In this document: positions 53,801-64,000 of the stretch, piece after piece | How positions within the stretch are numbered: position 1 is the stretch's first letter | How the letters are laid out: every line of letters starts with the position of its first letter | Assembly (NCBI GenBank): GCA_030144725.1 | Contig: JASKMD010000240.1 | Coordinates: 1-64,000, forward strand | Source: Haematococcus lacustris | Lineage: Eukaryota > Chlorophyta > Chlorophyceae > Chlamydomonadales > Haematococcaceae | DNA: 64,000 nucleotides | Reading direction: 5' to 3' | Made by a program: the position numbers and the translations under genes | Notes under the pieces: generated by a model | What the model was told of the DNA's origin: nothing | Seen by the model: the letters and a program-made list of their open reading frames with translations, nothing else | The model's database searches: none

Positions 53801-56060
53801 TAGGCCTAGCACAGTGGTTGTAAGACCAAGTTTAGGCGCAAACCTGCTCATCGCCATGCTTCATTGAGATTGCCTTGTTAATCTGTAGTAAGGGACGCTT
53901 CCCTTCTGTAATGTGTGCTGCTATGGAGCAGGCTGGGGTGCAGTGAATGGGGCGGGATGCCAAGGTCCAATTGTGGGCCTTGCTTTGCTTGGTTTGCTCT
54001 GCGCCTTGCTTTGCTGTGTGCATTGGTTTCCTCGCTTTGCTGGGCGCCTGGCTGCAGCTCACCTCCTGTATCCCAGACCAGGGGTGCATGCCCTCATCCC
54101 AGTATTTAACAACTGGCGTGAGGCCCTCATCATAACAATGATGACTATTATGGCAGTAATGATAATAATCATAACAATCACAACCATCCTACTCATCATC
54201 AGCAGCATGACACAGTATGAGGGCGTGAGAGCATCCTCATTTGGAGGGTTCCCAGCCGGCATGCTCTCCCCCACCTGTGACGTTCTGGTTGTGAGTTGGC
54301 CAGCGCCCTGGGCGGTCCTGGCGGCAACCTGGCAGGGCCTAGCACCCCTGGCCCCTGGTACACGCCCGGCTGCTGCTTTGGCCCTGGTGGGGCCATGGCC
54401 ATGTGGGTAGTGGCTGGGGTGCTGAGTGAGCGGCTGGGTACTGATCGCTGGACCTCAGGCCAGCCAGGTCCGCCTGCAGTGCTGGCCGCCCTCAGCCTGG
54501 GGCTCAGTGCTGCGCCTGAAGACCAGGAGGGTAGCCCTGAGGCAGAGGCCCCAGCCCTGTTGATGCTACTGCCAAGGAGCGTGACCCTGTCCTCTGCAGC
54601 TGCCACCTGGCTTCCTAGACCAGGGGCTGCTGTCAGCGACAAGCTGGGTCTGGAGCTGGTGGCGTGGTGGCTGGCGTGAGGGTGATGACCAGGGTTGACG
54701 CTGGGGGCTGGGCAGCCACCGACTTCACCTGCAACCAGGTGGCATGGCAGGCATGCGCATAGTTGTCCATGCCCAGCAGCCGTACCAGGCTAGCGGCCCA
54801 GTGGTGTGGACCAACAACAACAACACTGGCACAAGGAGGGTGGTGGTGGTGGTGGTGGGAGGGGACTAGGACCCAGTGCCCGTCTCCCGTCCACCTTGAG
54901 ACGGCTCAGGGTCAGGTTTTGTCGCAACCCACACCACTTATCGCCTGCTAGTCCTAGGTCAACAGCCTGCCCTGACGCCTGTGGCACACGGGTACAGGAC
55001 AAGGGCACACCTCCCACGGGCCTGCCCGGTACCCTGTCTGCCTGCCCTGCATGGCTCGTTGCAAACAGCAGCTGCTCCACAGTGCGTTGGTTGTGGCTGT
55101 ATAGGCAGTGCCGTGGCAGCGCCCAGCACACAGATTACGGCTATGAGCTACAGCTGCAGTAGTAAGCTGTTGCGCTCCATCACGCCTTAGGGGCTGGAGG
55201 AGGGGTCTAGAGACACGGCTGCACGGCTGGCTTCTCACTGCCACCCAGGACCAGGGTGGCAGCACATCAGGCGGCAGGGTAACGTGGTTGCAGCTTTGCC
55301 CAGACAACCAGCATGGGTTGTGCTTATTGTGCGGCACGCAGCTGAGCATGCAGCTGAGCACACAGCGGGCTGTGTGATGTAGGTGGTGGCCGCCGCCTAC
55401 CCTGTTCTTCATGTGCACCGCCTCTGTCCGTATTGCACAGACAACCAGCATGGGTGTGCATGCTGTGCACAAGAGGGGCGTGGTAGAGGCCATGTGCGCC
55501 CTGCTACGAGGCACACGAGCTCAGCAGACAGGCATTTAACACAGTCAAAAGTAGAGGCATGAGGTGGGCATGAGGTCTGACATGGTACGGGTGGACTCTA
55601 GCCACGTGTTTCTTTTTGTTGTTTTGCATTGCTTGTAATAGTTTGCTTGGGGGCCAAACTTGTGTGGCATGAGTGGCATCGTCGCTCCTACTCACTGCTT
55701 CGTGTCATGGGTTGTGCCTCCAACAACTTCTGTACTTGTGAAAGCAGTGCATCCACGGCTGTGTCATCTGTAGGTGTGGGTGCGTGAAGCTGAAGACTAT
55801 ATCCTATGCGCCTTGGGCTGTTGGCTGGGGGGCTGAGCGCCCAAGACTGCACAGCACAGCACACGTAGCACATGCACAGGACAGTGGGCATGTAGCAATG
55901 ACAGCCTTGGAGCTAAACGGAGCTGAAAGGGACAACTTGTGGAAGGGTGCTAGAGAGTTCGCCACACCTGCGTCAAACTCCGGGTTGTCGGGAAAGGCCC
56001 CGTCGAGCCAGACATAGCCCGCGGATGTCGAGTTCCTGAAGTTGGGCTGCCGAACGCCAT
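50814..56060 (-). CDS. Unknown multi-exon protein with Gln-rich C-terminal region
   Basis: A provisional gene on the - strand: exons 56060-55968, 55846-55696, 53362-53181, 52419-52348 and 51434-50814, all with compatible phases (1119 nt, 372 aa). The middle contains a helical, probably coiled-coil segment (MDQGLAAAARQAEAVAVQQL, LVAGARARLTQWHAVEDEV) followed by DFDERLATELGAIFASAHVP. The last exon begins VRLALEAAGGNTDS and then has Gln runs and a Pro/Ser-rich tail. I do not recognise the family. Exon linkage is inferred only from phase, strand and spacing; extra exons may exist, for example an open stretch near 52500-52590 (AKAITCIAHACLAHGNYMQK). Its introns contain a Fanzor 3' end, a 46-bp minisatellite and a duplicate of one EF-hand-gene exon. 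Confidence 0.45.
51767..52092 (+). mobile_element. Fanzor-related 3' end fragment, copy C
   Basis: Begins inside the Fanzor C-terminus (PGLGYKRLRDKPPKTQPTVAQ split by nothing, TAG 51830-51832) and continues through the conserved 3' non-coding region, including ACTCCACACAGACAAAAACA at 52002-52021, to CCAAGGTGCTG at 52092. The 14-mer GCTGGAAGTGATCG occurs at 51721-51734 and again at 52089-52102, flanking the fragment as a direct repeat. It sits in an intron of the unknown - strand gene, antisense. Confidence 0.75.
52819..53140. repeat. 46-bp minisatellite, seven copies
   Basis: GTCAACAGCTGGGTCAGGCA starts at 52821, 52867, 52913, 52959, 53005, 53051 and 53097, an exact 46-bp period with nearly identical copies. 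It is intronic in the provisional - strand gene. Confidence 0.95.
53744..53897 (-). repeat. Duplicate of an EF-hand-gene exon and its flanks
   Basis: About 150 bp nearly matching 43193-43342, same orientation. It includes a still-open version of the exon encoding INKAISMKHGDEQ (INKAITAKHGDEQ in the gene) with its CAG acceptor-like and GTTTGC donor sequence. No neighbouring exons of the EF-hand gene are present, so it is a partial duplication. Confidence 0.8.
53898..55695. other. Large intron-like interval without a recognised gene
   Basis: Between two exons of the provisional - strand gene. It contains an ATAATAATCATAACAATC-type AT-rich patch near 54150 and a (GGT)n tract near 54840-54860. 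Long open stretches on both strands (54296-54679 +, 54790-55131 -) lack family features and overlap each other's complement. Confidence 0.35.
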
Positions 56061-56844
56061 TACAATAGCCTACTACCAGTAGAGAGCACGTGGGTATGCT
56101 TACTCCTGGCCCAATTCTTGAAATATTGTTGGTTGTGTCAGTTGGGCGTGTCCTTGTCCTCTGGCCATTGTACCCTGTCCCTGCCCCCTGTTCCGTGCAT
56201 CTATGGGTAGACGAATTTTTGCACAAATGATTGTGTGCCACAATTGAACTGATGAGCTCGCAGCCCGGTTCGACTCCAACTCATGCTTTGTAGCATGAGG
56301 GCTGTAGATAGGCTTGTGAATCTTCAAACTTACAATGAAAATGAAAGTGCTTCATGTGAAAATGTGAAAGAGTTTCATCGTCAGTGAAACTGACCGGATG
56401 CCGCTGGCTGTCAGCCTATCCTTGTAAAACGCGGCTTGTTTGTAGGCCTGCACTGTTTGAAATGCAAAAATACTTGGTTTGCCAAGGGTCAGACATGCAA
56501 GCCATGCATTTAAAAGATGCAAGCCGTCCATGCTGTTCGTGGATCCGCCATTCAGCTGTGACACACCTGAGAAAATATACAAACGGGCCAGCATGGGTCA
56601 ACCAGACCACCGCGTGCCGCGATTTTTGCACCCGCTTGCTGTAGAGGTCTAGCCAGGGCTGTGCACCAGTTATTCCTTGCGCCCGCCAAAGTCGACACCT
56701 GAATGCCAAACTTATTTGGGTCATAGCTGCAAGGACGGAAGTGCTGTGTATTGCCCCATATCGGTCGTTGCTCATGTCGCGAACTTTTGGCGAATACATG
56801 TCGTCGGCCGTCCTGCTGGGCTAGCTGCCAGTAAAAACATTTCG

Positions 56845-58925
56845 CGCTTGCTCCGCTGCGTAGCTGCGACAATGAGCTCGTGTGGCTCACTATTCGTGGA
56901 CGCGACTGCGACCATGCAGGGTAGCTGCAGACCCGGCCATCTCACCGGCCAGGGCGACTTTGGGCTGAAACTACACCCTACTGCTCTTCTGGCATCAGGC
57001 ACGGACGTGATATCTAGGTATGAAATTAATAGTGACGGTTGACAATGGTCATAGCAATGCCCTGTCATGAAATGATTTTGCTCTAAAAATGTATGTAGTT
57101 ATGGCACAGTTTCAATTGGAACACCGCAATGCCGTTGATTATGCCTTCGCCCAACAACTCACTACATGCAACAATCCTTACGTGCACTACGCAGTATATG
57201 CCTGCGTTCTCACATCCCAACAAAGGGCAAATTGTGCAGGTAGAGAGCGCTTTGGTCAAGTTGGACCGATGCGTGCTCTGCAAGGTGTCATCAGCACCAT
57301 ACGTGATGGGCAAATGGAAAGCATGGACAACTTTGTGCATGGCACCCAATGAGGATGGGATAGACACTGTCTGGGAAGTACTACACAATGCTTCCAACTT
57401 CAGCGGCAAGGACCATCTTAGCTCTGAGCGCGGTGATGTTGTCGGGCCAGCCACCCTTGTTTACAAAACACTCCGAGCTGGGTGTGAGGCAATGTACCTC
57501 CGTTACACCCCATCAGCTCATGGAAGGTACGTGGAGAACAGACTTACATCATACACCATAGCCAGACCAACAAACCAACTGCATCTGCAAACCATTCCTG
57601 AGCATGCAACCACGCATTACATTACTAAGCATTGCATTACATCACACTGTATTACATTACTAAGCATGCAACACATGCAACTGTGTGTGTGTGTTGCATT
57701 TGTTCACAGTGTGCCCACCGAGGCCGGTGCCAACCTGACTTCACAACCCCATCAGGGGTTGCGGCCCTAAATAGCCCCCACCCCACCCTATACCCTCCCT
57801 TATCCATCCCTAGCCTACGGGTCATCGCATTGAAGCGGGAGATCACCAGGCTCAAAAAGCAGCTTGAAGGGCAGCTTTGCAGTCATGGCACCTGGGCAGC
57901 ATGGTCATCAGCACCATACGAGATGGGCAAATGGAAAGCATGGCCAGCCTCAACCCCCCCCCGCCTAGCCAGCTGCTGCGACTCTCCCAACCCAGCCTCC
58001 AGCCCCCCCTGCGCAGCCGGCTACAGCAGCCCCCCCCGCCCAGCCTCCAGCCCCCTCCGCCCAGCCGGTTGTTGCAGCCCACCCAGCCAAGCCTCCTACC
58101 CAGCCACCCCAGGCCTCACCTCCTCCTACAACCCATAACACAGCCGCGCTTCGTTCTCGTCTTGCATCTGCTGTCCTTGCTCGTTCACCAACAAGGGACC
58201 ATGCTCATATCACTGCTGCTGCTCGAATGCGTCAACACAGCCATTGGCTCAAAACACACTGAAGCACAGCCTACATCAACTGAGGCAATTGTGGGGCGTG
58301 GTGGGCAAGGGTCCCCCAGCAAGGACAGTTGGTGGGTTGCTTGATGCACTTCACTCAACCGACACAAAGAACACTGGACGGTGTTCAGACCTATAGCAAA
58401 GGCGCGCCCTCCAGCTACACATCCTGCCCTTTGTTGTGATGTGGTATCGGTGGCGTGTAATTGCACGGTGAACGTGACGTGTAACTGCACGGTGTACATA
58501 GGAAGTTTTGCATGTGGTGAGTTGTTAGGCAATGACATGGTTCACGGCATTGCCGTCTTTGGTTATAACTGTGCCGTGATTACATACATTCTTAGAGCAA
58601 AATCATTTCAAGACAGGGCATTGCTATGACCATTGTCAAGACCCCCTATCAGTTTCGTAACTAAATTTCACGTCCGTGCCCCTTGACACCACATAGTGCC
58701 CCTTGACATTCCCTGCCATTCTGCACCCACTGTGTGCATTGTGCTGCAACTAGTTCCAGTACATACCTTCTGCCATAAGAAGCCTGAAGGTGTAGTTCCA
58801 CCTCAAGAGTCGCCCTGCCAAAGCGATGGCCGGGTTTGCAGCAACCCTGCATGGGTGCAGTCGGGTCCACGCTCAATGAGCCTCACGCGCTCAAGTTTGC
58901 AGCTACGCAACGGAACAAACGCATA
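56845..58925. repeat. Large imperfect inverted repeat with ~1.1 kb spacer
   Basis: Left arm about 56845-57310 and right arm about 58385-58925 are complementary in order: GTAGCTGC, ATGCAGGGT(A/T)GCTGCA, CCCGGCCAT, CAGGGCGACT, GGCACGGACGTGA, GACAATGGTCATAGCAATGC, GAAATGATTTTGCTCTAA, CAACAACTCAC-like and CAACAAAGGGCA. The right arm has an extra ~105 bp near 58670-58775. The spacer (57310-58385) includes an open stretch 57129-57770 and a repeated GGGCAAATGGAAAGCATGG (near 57307 and 57923). Either a transposon with long TIRs or a hairpin-RNA locus. Confidence 0.75.
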
Positions 58926-59139
58926 TGCTCTTACCTGCATCGTCGGCCGGTCTACCTGCACGGGGCAAAAAAGTCAGCACTTGAGCGGTTTCAAGCTTTG
59001 CGATGTGCTCTGGGTCTATCATACTGCACTCTGTAGACTGGACAGTTCCTAATGCTTCACTTGGTGCAGATGCTTGGCGGGCTGCGAGGTTGGACATCCG
59101 GCAGGTAGCTAACGACAACTGCTGAGCCGAGCGGTGCAA

Positions 59140-60207
59140 GTCTTACATGCTGGGATGGCCTGTATGTGATACGCGATAATTTTTCAAACTGCCTCAGGAC
59201 GTGTCACAGCTGACCGCCATCTGAGGCGTTTTTCCGGCTTGCGCTTCTTCTGCTGTGGCTGTAGCGCGCTGGCGCCAGCCAAGCCAATCACAGCCAAGCC
59301 AATCACTCTGCAACACCCGATCTGCGATCTGACCGGGGCCAGCACCCGGCACTTTCAGATGTGCAGTGAATACGTTCAGATTTTCAGATAAACATTTTCA
59401 TTGGAAATCTGAATGAAAATCTGCATTTTTCACAAGCCTGGCTGTAGGGTTCAGGAGTTGAAGCAGCTTGGGCCACGGCATGGGCCAAGCAAACACCCCA
59501 TGGTATGGCTCGGTTCCATGTTTCTCCATGCTCTCTTGCCTTGGCCAATGTGCTCTGATGGTGGTAGGGCTGAATGCATCGCTGGTGCCGCAGGTCAAGC
59601 GGTCGGTCAGGACATCTGCTTTGGATGCAATGTGGTCCCTCCTGGTGGCACAGTGCTAGTGATGAGAGGCAGTGCACACAGTTCCATAGCAATCTGAGGT
59701 TATGAAGAAATGGCCGTGACCGTCTCCATGTAGGCACAGTACTTAGGGCGAATCTTGGCACCGATTTTCAATGCAGAGCATCACATGTCTTCAACAATAA
59801 CATCTCTCACAGGCCATTGGGTTGTAGGTGAAGTTCCTTGGTGAGATGGGTCCCATAAGCACAGGAGGATAGGAGGCTGAGGCACTGCTGGGTGTGGAGT
59901 GTAACATGCAGAGAGACAGGAAGGAAACATATAATAGAAGGCCTTAGTGCCTTGTACACAGTGTCATGCACGCACCGCCTCACCAAAGCCAATAGGTCAT
60001 TGCCTGATGGACAGCCTGGCTTGCCTCACGTTAATCTTGACTGCCTGGCATTGTACTCGCTGCTTGCCTCGTCATGCTGTGGAGCTGTGCTAGTGTGGAG
60101 TACTGCTTTAGCCTGCTTCAATGTTGCATAGCAAGCACAGCAGGTGATGCCAGCAGGTGATGTCGCCAGTCTATAGCATCCGCTAATGTTGCATAGCAAG
60201 CTCAGGC
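59140..60207. other. Region downstream of the UMP-CMP kinase gene
   Basis: No gene recognised. A small palindrome occurs at about 59394-59421 (ATTTTCATT...AATGAAAAT), extended by outer CAGATTTTCA/TGAAAATCTG pairing. The interval probably includes the kinase 3' UTR. Confidence 0.4.
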
Positions 60208-62759
60208 TCACAGCTCCATGATGAGCCGGCGAACCTCTAGATAGATGTCATCGATGGGGCGGTCCGTGTTGATACGGGCCACCTGCGCAACAAGCATGTT
60301 GTAACGAGGTGGACTCAGGAAGCCTGGTCACTCCTGGGCCATCCCCAGCCTTGGTGGGATTTGCATGAAAACAATGGCATTTGACATGATGAACTGCGGG
60401 GTTGGTGTCATAGGGCAACTGAATGTTTATCTGGTGACGTGGCCAAGAAATCTGATGGGGCCCATGTCAAACTTGCACACGCCAAAGCAGTTTACAACGG
60501 CCTAATGTCCCACTGTTGTGCAACGGTATGCAATACACCGCATGGCCCTTGCTCCTGCCAGCCATGGTGGCCAGCTGCACCTCCCTGGCTGTCAATACGC
60601 TGCTTCAGCCCAGGCAAATTGTGTCAACCACTACACATTTGAAGCCAGACAGGCGTGGCGGGCATGCCGATGGTCAGAGAACCCAGCATCTGCTGTACTT
60701 CATTAAGCTAGACAGCCTAACAGGCATTGCTGGTGGCTGGCTTGTCTTGGCATGGAGGTCAGCATCTGAGCCTGCTCCAACTGCTTCTCAACATTGCTGC
60801 ATGCTATCAACTAAACACCAGCATTGGTGATGGTGTGTGCAAGGCCCCCACGGTAGAGCAATATAAATTACAAAAAACGGGTGGCACGAGCATCGCAGAA
60901 ACTAAAACTACTCAGTATTGAAGCGACATCGGTGGGATAAGACATAATTGCTTTGTGCCTCATATGCTTCTATAGTGAAGTAGGGGTGAGGCTCACCTTC
61001 CCCTGCTTCTCGTATGATTCGACAATTGGCATGCTTTGCTGCACAAAAACTTGGAATCGCTTCTTGATGCTTTCGATGTTGTCATCAGTCCTTCCCTGCA
61101 TGGGGCAGGCATGGTCGGACAGAGTCAAGGTTGCCCTGATGAGGCACACAGGCAAGGTAAGGGCATACGCGGTTGTTGCAAACCTTACCTGGTTTCGTGC
61201 CAGCAGACGCTTCTCAAGCACAGCCTCAGGACAGTCAAAGAAAAGCACCAGAGAGCAATCGTAGCCAACCTGCAAGCATACCCCTATGTTCTGTAGAACA
61301 ACACACTGCACACTAGTGCTGCACCAGCAGGAAAGCGACAGCTAAGCTGGAGTCATGTAGGTCTTTGTCTGTTGCATAGCTGCAACGGCTGCATGACCGA
61401 GGAATGAAGGGCATGTAGGGCACCTTTCGCACACACAAGCCAGACAGATAGAAACATGCATTGGGCATACTGGCAGTGGGAGTGAGGGCAGGGCAGATCG
61501 TGGTAGGTCTATGCCTGCTCATTTTCATGGTGGACGGCATGAATGCCCATGCCACCTGCTAAGTGCAGGGAGTACTCTGACCTGTGAAGTCAGACCCTGT
61601 GGCCTAATAACAGCATTGGGCACAGCGCAGTGTGTGTCTTGACCCCCTGTTACATGTGTCAGCTTTTAGCACTTCTAGCTCACAGCACCATATGGCAGCC
61701 AGGGTCTCGCAAGCGATCAAGTGTAAGGCACCAGCAGGGTCAAAGAGGTCAACTGCCATCAGACAAACCCCAACCCCTGGTGTGTGGGCCCCCTGGCGAT
61801 TTTTGCACTGGGGCACATGCAACATGAGGTAGTTGAGGATGGTGCTGACAGGAGCCAAGGAGGTGCCCTTTGGAGGTGCCCTTTGATCCTTTGAAGGTGC
61901 CCTTTAGAGGTGCAAGAGTGAGTGACACACAAGTGCGCATGGGAACTCCACACAGACAAAAACACCGCTTTGTCGTGGTCCACGCTTAGTGTTCCTCGGC
62001 GATGAAGGCTCTAGGGCAAGGGCAAAGGTGCTGACAGGAGCAAAGCATCATACTCAACAGGTATCAACAGACTCTTTGTAGGCAAGGGGGTTGGATGAGG
62101 TGCATTATCAAAAGGGACTGACCATGGACAGGAAAGTGTCTCTGTTATCTTGATTGCGAGGAAAGCCATCAATCAGGATACGCTGCTTGCCACTGCTTGC
62201 CATGGCCCGCTGCAACAGCCCGATGGTGATCTGCAACCATGTGAAGGACATGACAGTCTTCGAAACTGACATGGCACCAGTCAAGGCACAGGGCAGTGGT
62301 GCAAGGTCGCTGCTGTGATGCCTACGCTAAACACTGAATGTGTACCTGAGCAGGAACAATCTGGCCATTTCTTATCATGTCTGCTACCATATCCCCATCA
62401 GGGGTGCCACTCTTGATGTGGTCGCGGAGGAGGTCTCCAGCACTGAAGTGAGCCACATTAGGGAACTCCTCAATCAATCGCAGGCACTGTGGGCAAAGCA
62501 ACCGAGTAAGTTGGTAAACAATAGCATCCCGCATGCCTCTATCCGCAGTGTGGAAGACATGGCCACCTGTGTGCCTTTGCCTGAACCTGGGCCCCCCAGA
62601 ACGAACACAATCTTGTGCTTCACAGCAACGCTTGACGGCGTGGCGCCCTACGAGCAGAAGGGAGGAACGCCAACGCTGGTTGCAGGGCCATTGTGTGCAA
62701 CTGTACTGGCTGTACTGTACCTCGGCCTCCACAGCTGCAGACAATGTAGCTGTCGACAT
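60208..62759 (-). CDS. UMP-CMP kinase (nucleoside monophosphate kinase)
   Basis: Seven exons on the - strand: 62759-62721, 62647-62567, 62486-62346, 62230-62123, 61269-61189, 61095-60997, 60282-60208 (624 nt, 207 aa), the usual family length. The P-loop GGPGSGKGT is at residues 31-39, followed by the NMP-binding HFSAGDLLRDHIKSG and GQIVPAQ, then ILIDGFPRNQDNRDTF, SLVLFFDCPEAVLEKRLL, and GRTDDNIESIKKRFQVF with MPIVESYEKQGK. These identify the eukaryotic UMP/CMP kinase branch of the adenylate-kinase family, which phosphorylates UMP, CMP and dCMP with ATP. The LID is short as in that branch. Codons upstream of the ATG are open and could encode a targeting peptide if an upstream exon exists. Intron 4 contains a Fanzor deletion derivative. 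The start faces WDR3 divergently. Confidence 0.93.
61858..62031 (+). mobile_element. Miniature Fanzor-related element, copy D
   Basis: About 174 bp in intron 4 of the UMP-CMP kinase gene. It joins the 5'-end array (GCCCTTTGGAGGTGCC units, GCAAGAGTGAGTGAC) directly to the 3' end (ACTCCACACAGACAAAAACA at 61945-61964, GTGGTCCACGCTTAGTGTTC, CAAAGGTGCTG) with no nuclease coding. GGTGCTGACAGGAGC occurs on both sides (about 61842 and 62026). It looks like a deletion product carrying only the ends, comparable to a MITE. Confidence 0.75.
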
Positions 62760-63206
62760 GCTCAATGTAGCAGGGATGCTGCGATAGTGGGCCAAACTCT
62801 GCGATCGGGGAGCAGCAAGTCTTTGACCGAACTGGGCCACGTGTCCCAAGCCCACCTATAGTCTAGGATGTTCACCGCACTCACTGCACGCGACCCGAGT
62901 AGCCTGAGCAGTGCAGATCGAATTGTGCGCGAATTGTGTAGATTGGTGTTAGGGTTGGCTTTAAGTACAGCACGATGGATGGAAACTGGTGGCCTACTGG
63001 TAACGCAGGCCCGGTGGTTGGCGAGTGTTTGCAAATCTCACTGCGAGAAGTGTGCCAGGTATTCTTGTCGCTGGTACTATAGTTCTGGACGCGTTGCCCA
63101 GCAGCAGTCCTCAGTGTTTTAGCGCACATGACAATTCAAGGAGCACTTCATTAGCGGCTTGGGCAAGCTCACGTTTCATTGACCCTGGTTGTACGCCGCA
63201 CCAGCC
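62760..63206. promoter_or_regulatory. Divergent promoter region, UMP-CMP kinase / WDR3
   Basis: 447 bp between the two divergent start codons. No core motif called. Confidence 0.4.
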
Positions 63207-63570
63207 ATGGTCAAGGCATATCTTCGCTACGAGCCAGCCGCCACTTTCGGTATCATCACCAGTGGTGCTCAACCATGCTACGACGCCTCCGGCAAGCTGC
63301 TGATCACGGCTGCCCTTGAAAGTGTAGTTGTTTGGAACATCAAGCAGGCATCCCAGGTGTGCAATTAGGTTACCCTTGTGCTAGCTCGGACATGAGCTTG
63401 CATGACCAGGATCAGTACTCTGCGCTGTACAGGTTGCTGTGCTCACACCCAGCAACAGCAGTGAGGCCTCCAGCAGCACCGCCAGCAGCAAAGCACAGCC
63501 GGAGGTGACCTGCATCACCCGGGCCCCTGGGAGCAGTGCCCTGATTGCCGTTGGCTACGGTGACGGCTCA
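63207..63570 (+). CDS. WDR3: WDR3/Utp12-like WD40 protein, 5' exons only
   Basis: Exons 63207-63356 and 63433-63570 (96 codons) join in phase 0, and a GTAAGC donor at 63571 leads out of the coding part. The start MVKAYLRYEPAATFGIITSG matches the WDR3/Dip2 N-terminus (K-x-YLRY-x(5)-FGVI). The first WD repeat follows: LLITAALESVVVWNIKQASQ, then VTCITRAPGSSALIAVGYGD GS, the second repeat before its expected VRLW. A Ser/Ala-rich insertion (TPSNSSEASSSTASSKAQPE) sits between them. WDR3/Utp12 is part of the UTP-B complex of the small-subunit processome in the nucleolus (established). The gene continues past the window end; 63571-64000 appears to be intron. Confidence 0.85.
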
Positions 63571-64000
63571 GTAAGCAGTCAGCTGTGCAGGTCTCATAGC
63601 ATCACCCCTGACTCCACACCTCCCTGCAACCCCTCTACACACACGTGCGTGCACATCACATCCTACATGTCACATGCCACCATCCCTTGCATGCACGGCA
63701 CTCAAACAACAACTGCTGAGCCCTGAAATGGCTAAGTGCAGCACACGACACTGGTGCTACAGCAGCCTCGTGCAAGCAGGGTCTCACCTAATCCAGCAGC
63801 CACTGCATCCCCTGTTGGGTGGCAGCTCTACAGGGCAAGACACACCCACAGCAGCAGCCCACACACGCACCTCTGCCTGTCCCATCTTCAACCCAGGGCC
63901 TGCCTTGCCCGCTGTTTAGTTTGCTACCTTGCTGCCTATCTTGCCGGCCATCCCCATTACTCGCAAGCCTGGACACGTCACTAGTGCCTGCATCTGCTAC

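Noticed and set aside
53832..54089. A second EF-hand gene
   Set aside because: Only one exon-sized match is present; the flanking exons of the family were not found on either side.
54199..55131. Open frames of 100-150 residues on both strands
   Set aside because: Mutually overlapping on opposite strands, no start context or splice link to neighbouring exons; left as intron.
57129..57770. A protein-coding gene in the palindrome spacer
   Set aside because: It runs out of the left arm into low-complexity ATTACATTAC-type sequence and matches no family; treated as part of the inverted-repeat locus.

Overview
The window looks like nuclear DNA of a green alga of the chlamydomonadalean (volvocine or Haematococcus-like) type. 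Genes are cut into many short exons with GT-AG introns. Introns hold long (CAG)n, (CCT)n, GGGGC and CCCCA repeats. Proteins carry Ala, Gln, Ser and Gly tracts. The gene set is eukaryotic: an organelle-type DNA gyrase B, a Mediator subunit, ribosome-assembly factors and ciliary proteins. No rRNA, tRNA or CRISPR array was recognised. The organism assignment is an inference.

Layout. 0.6-1.5 kb: last exons of a protein kinase (+). 1.5-5 kb: low-complexity and intergenic DNA ending in a ~0.96 kb element with 28-bp perfect terminal inverted repeats. 5.0-8.3 kb: SRRM1-like PWI/RS splicing co-activator (+), eight exons reconstructed. 9.2-11.8 kb: unknown acidic, coiled-coil-like protein (-). 12.4-14.5 kb: lipoate-protein ligase-like gene (-), six exons. 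14.9-25.2 kb: DNA gyrase subunit B (+), seventeen exons with a transit-peptide-like N-terminus. 28.0-30.7 kb: LRRC56/ODA8-like leucine-rich repeat gene (-). 31.1-32.5 kb: MED7 (-), 163 bp from a divergent bystin gene at 32.6-39.3 kb (+). 39.5-40.5 kb: second inverted-repeat element. 41.9-49.7 kb: small four-EF-hand protein resembling outer-arm dynein light chain LC4 (-), its introns expanded by two inserted elements. 50.8-56.1 kb: unknown multi-exon gene with a Gln-rich tail (-). 56.8-58.9 kb: large imperfect inverted repeat. 60.2-62.8 kb: UMP-CMP kinase (-). 63.2 kb to the end: 5' exons of a WDR3/Utp12-like gene (+).

The most unusual content is a set of elements related to Fanzor, the eukaryotic relative of TnpB RNA-guided nucleases. 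Copy B (46.06-49.11 kb) keeps recognisable RuvC-I (GIDPG), RuvC-II (NEHRTT) and RuvC-III (RDCNAALN) motifs. Copy A (43.6-45.4 kb) has lost the middle of the protein. Four further pieces occur: a C-terminal relic at 45.84 kb, a 3' end at 51.8-52.1 kb, a 5'-end-to-3'-end deletion derivative at 61.86-62.03 kb, and a possible short end at 13.3 kb. Several share conserved non-coding sequence after the stop codon, which is where an omega/fRNA would be expected. Copies A and B carry in-frame TAG codons, and B also shows a lost splice donor and frame shifts, so they look recently inactivated. Every piece lies on the + strand inside an intron of a - strand gene.

Exon boundaries were derived by hand from GT/AG sites, reading-frame phase and recalled family sequence. 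Each reconstructed CDS gives an integral number of codons. None was checked against transcripts.
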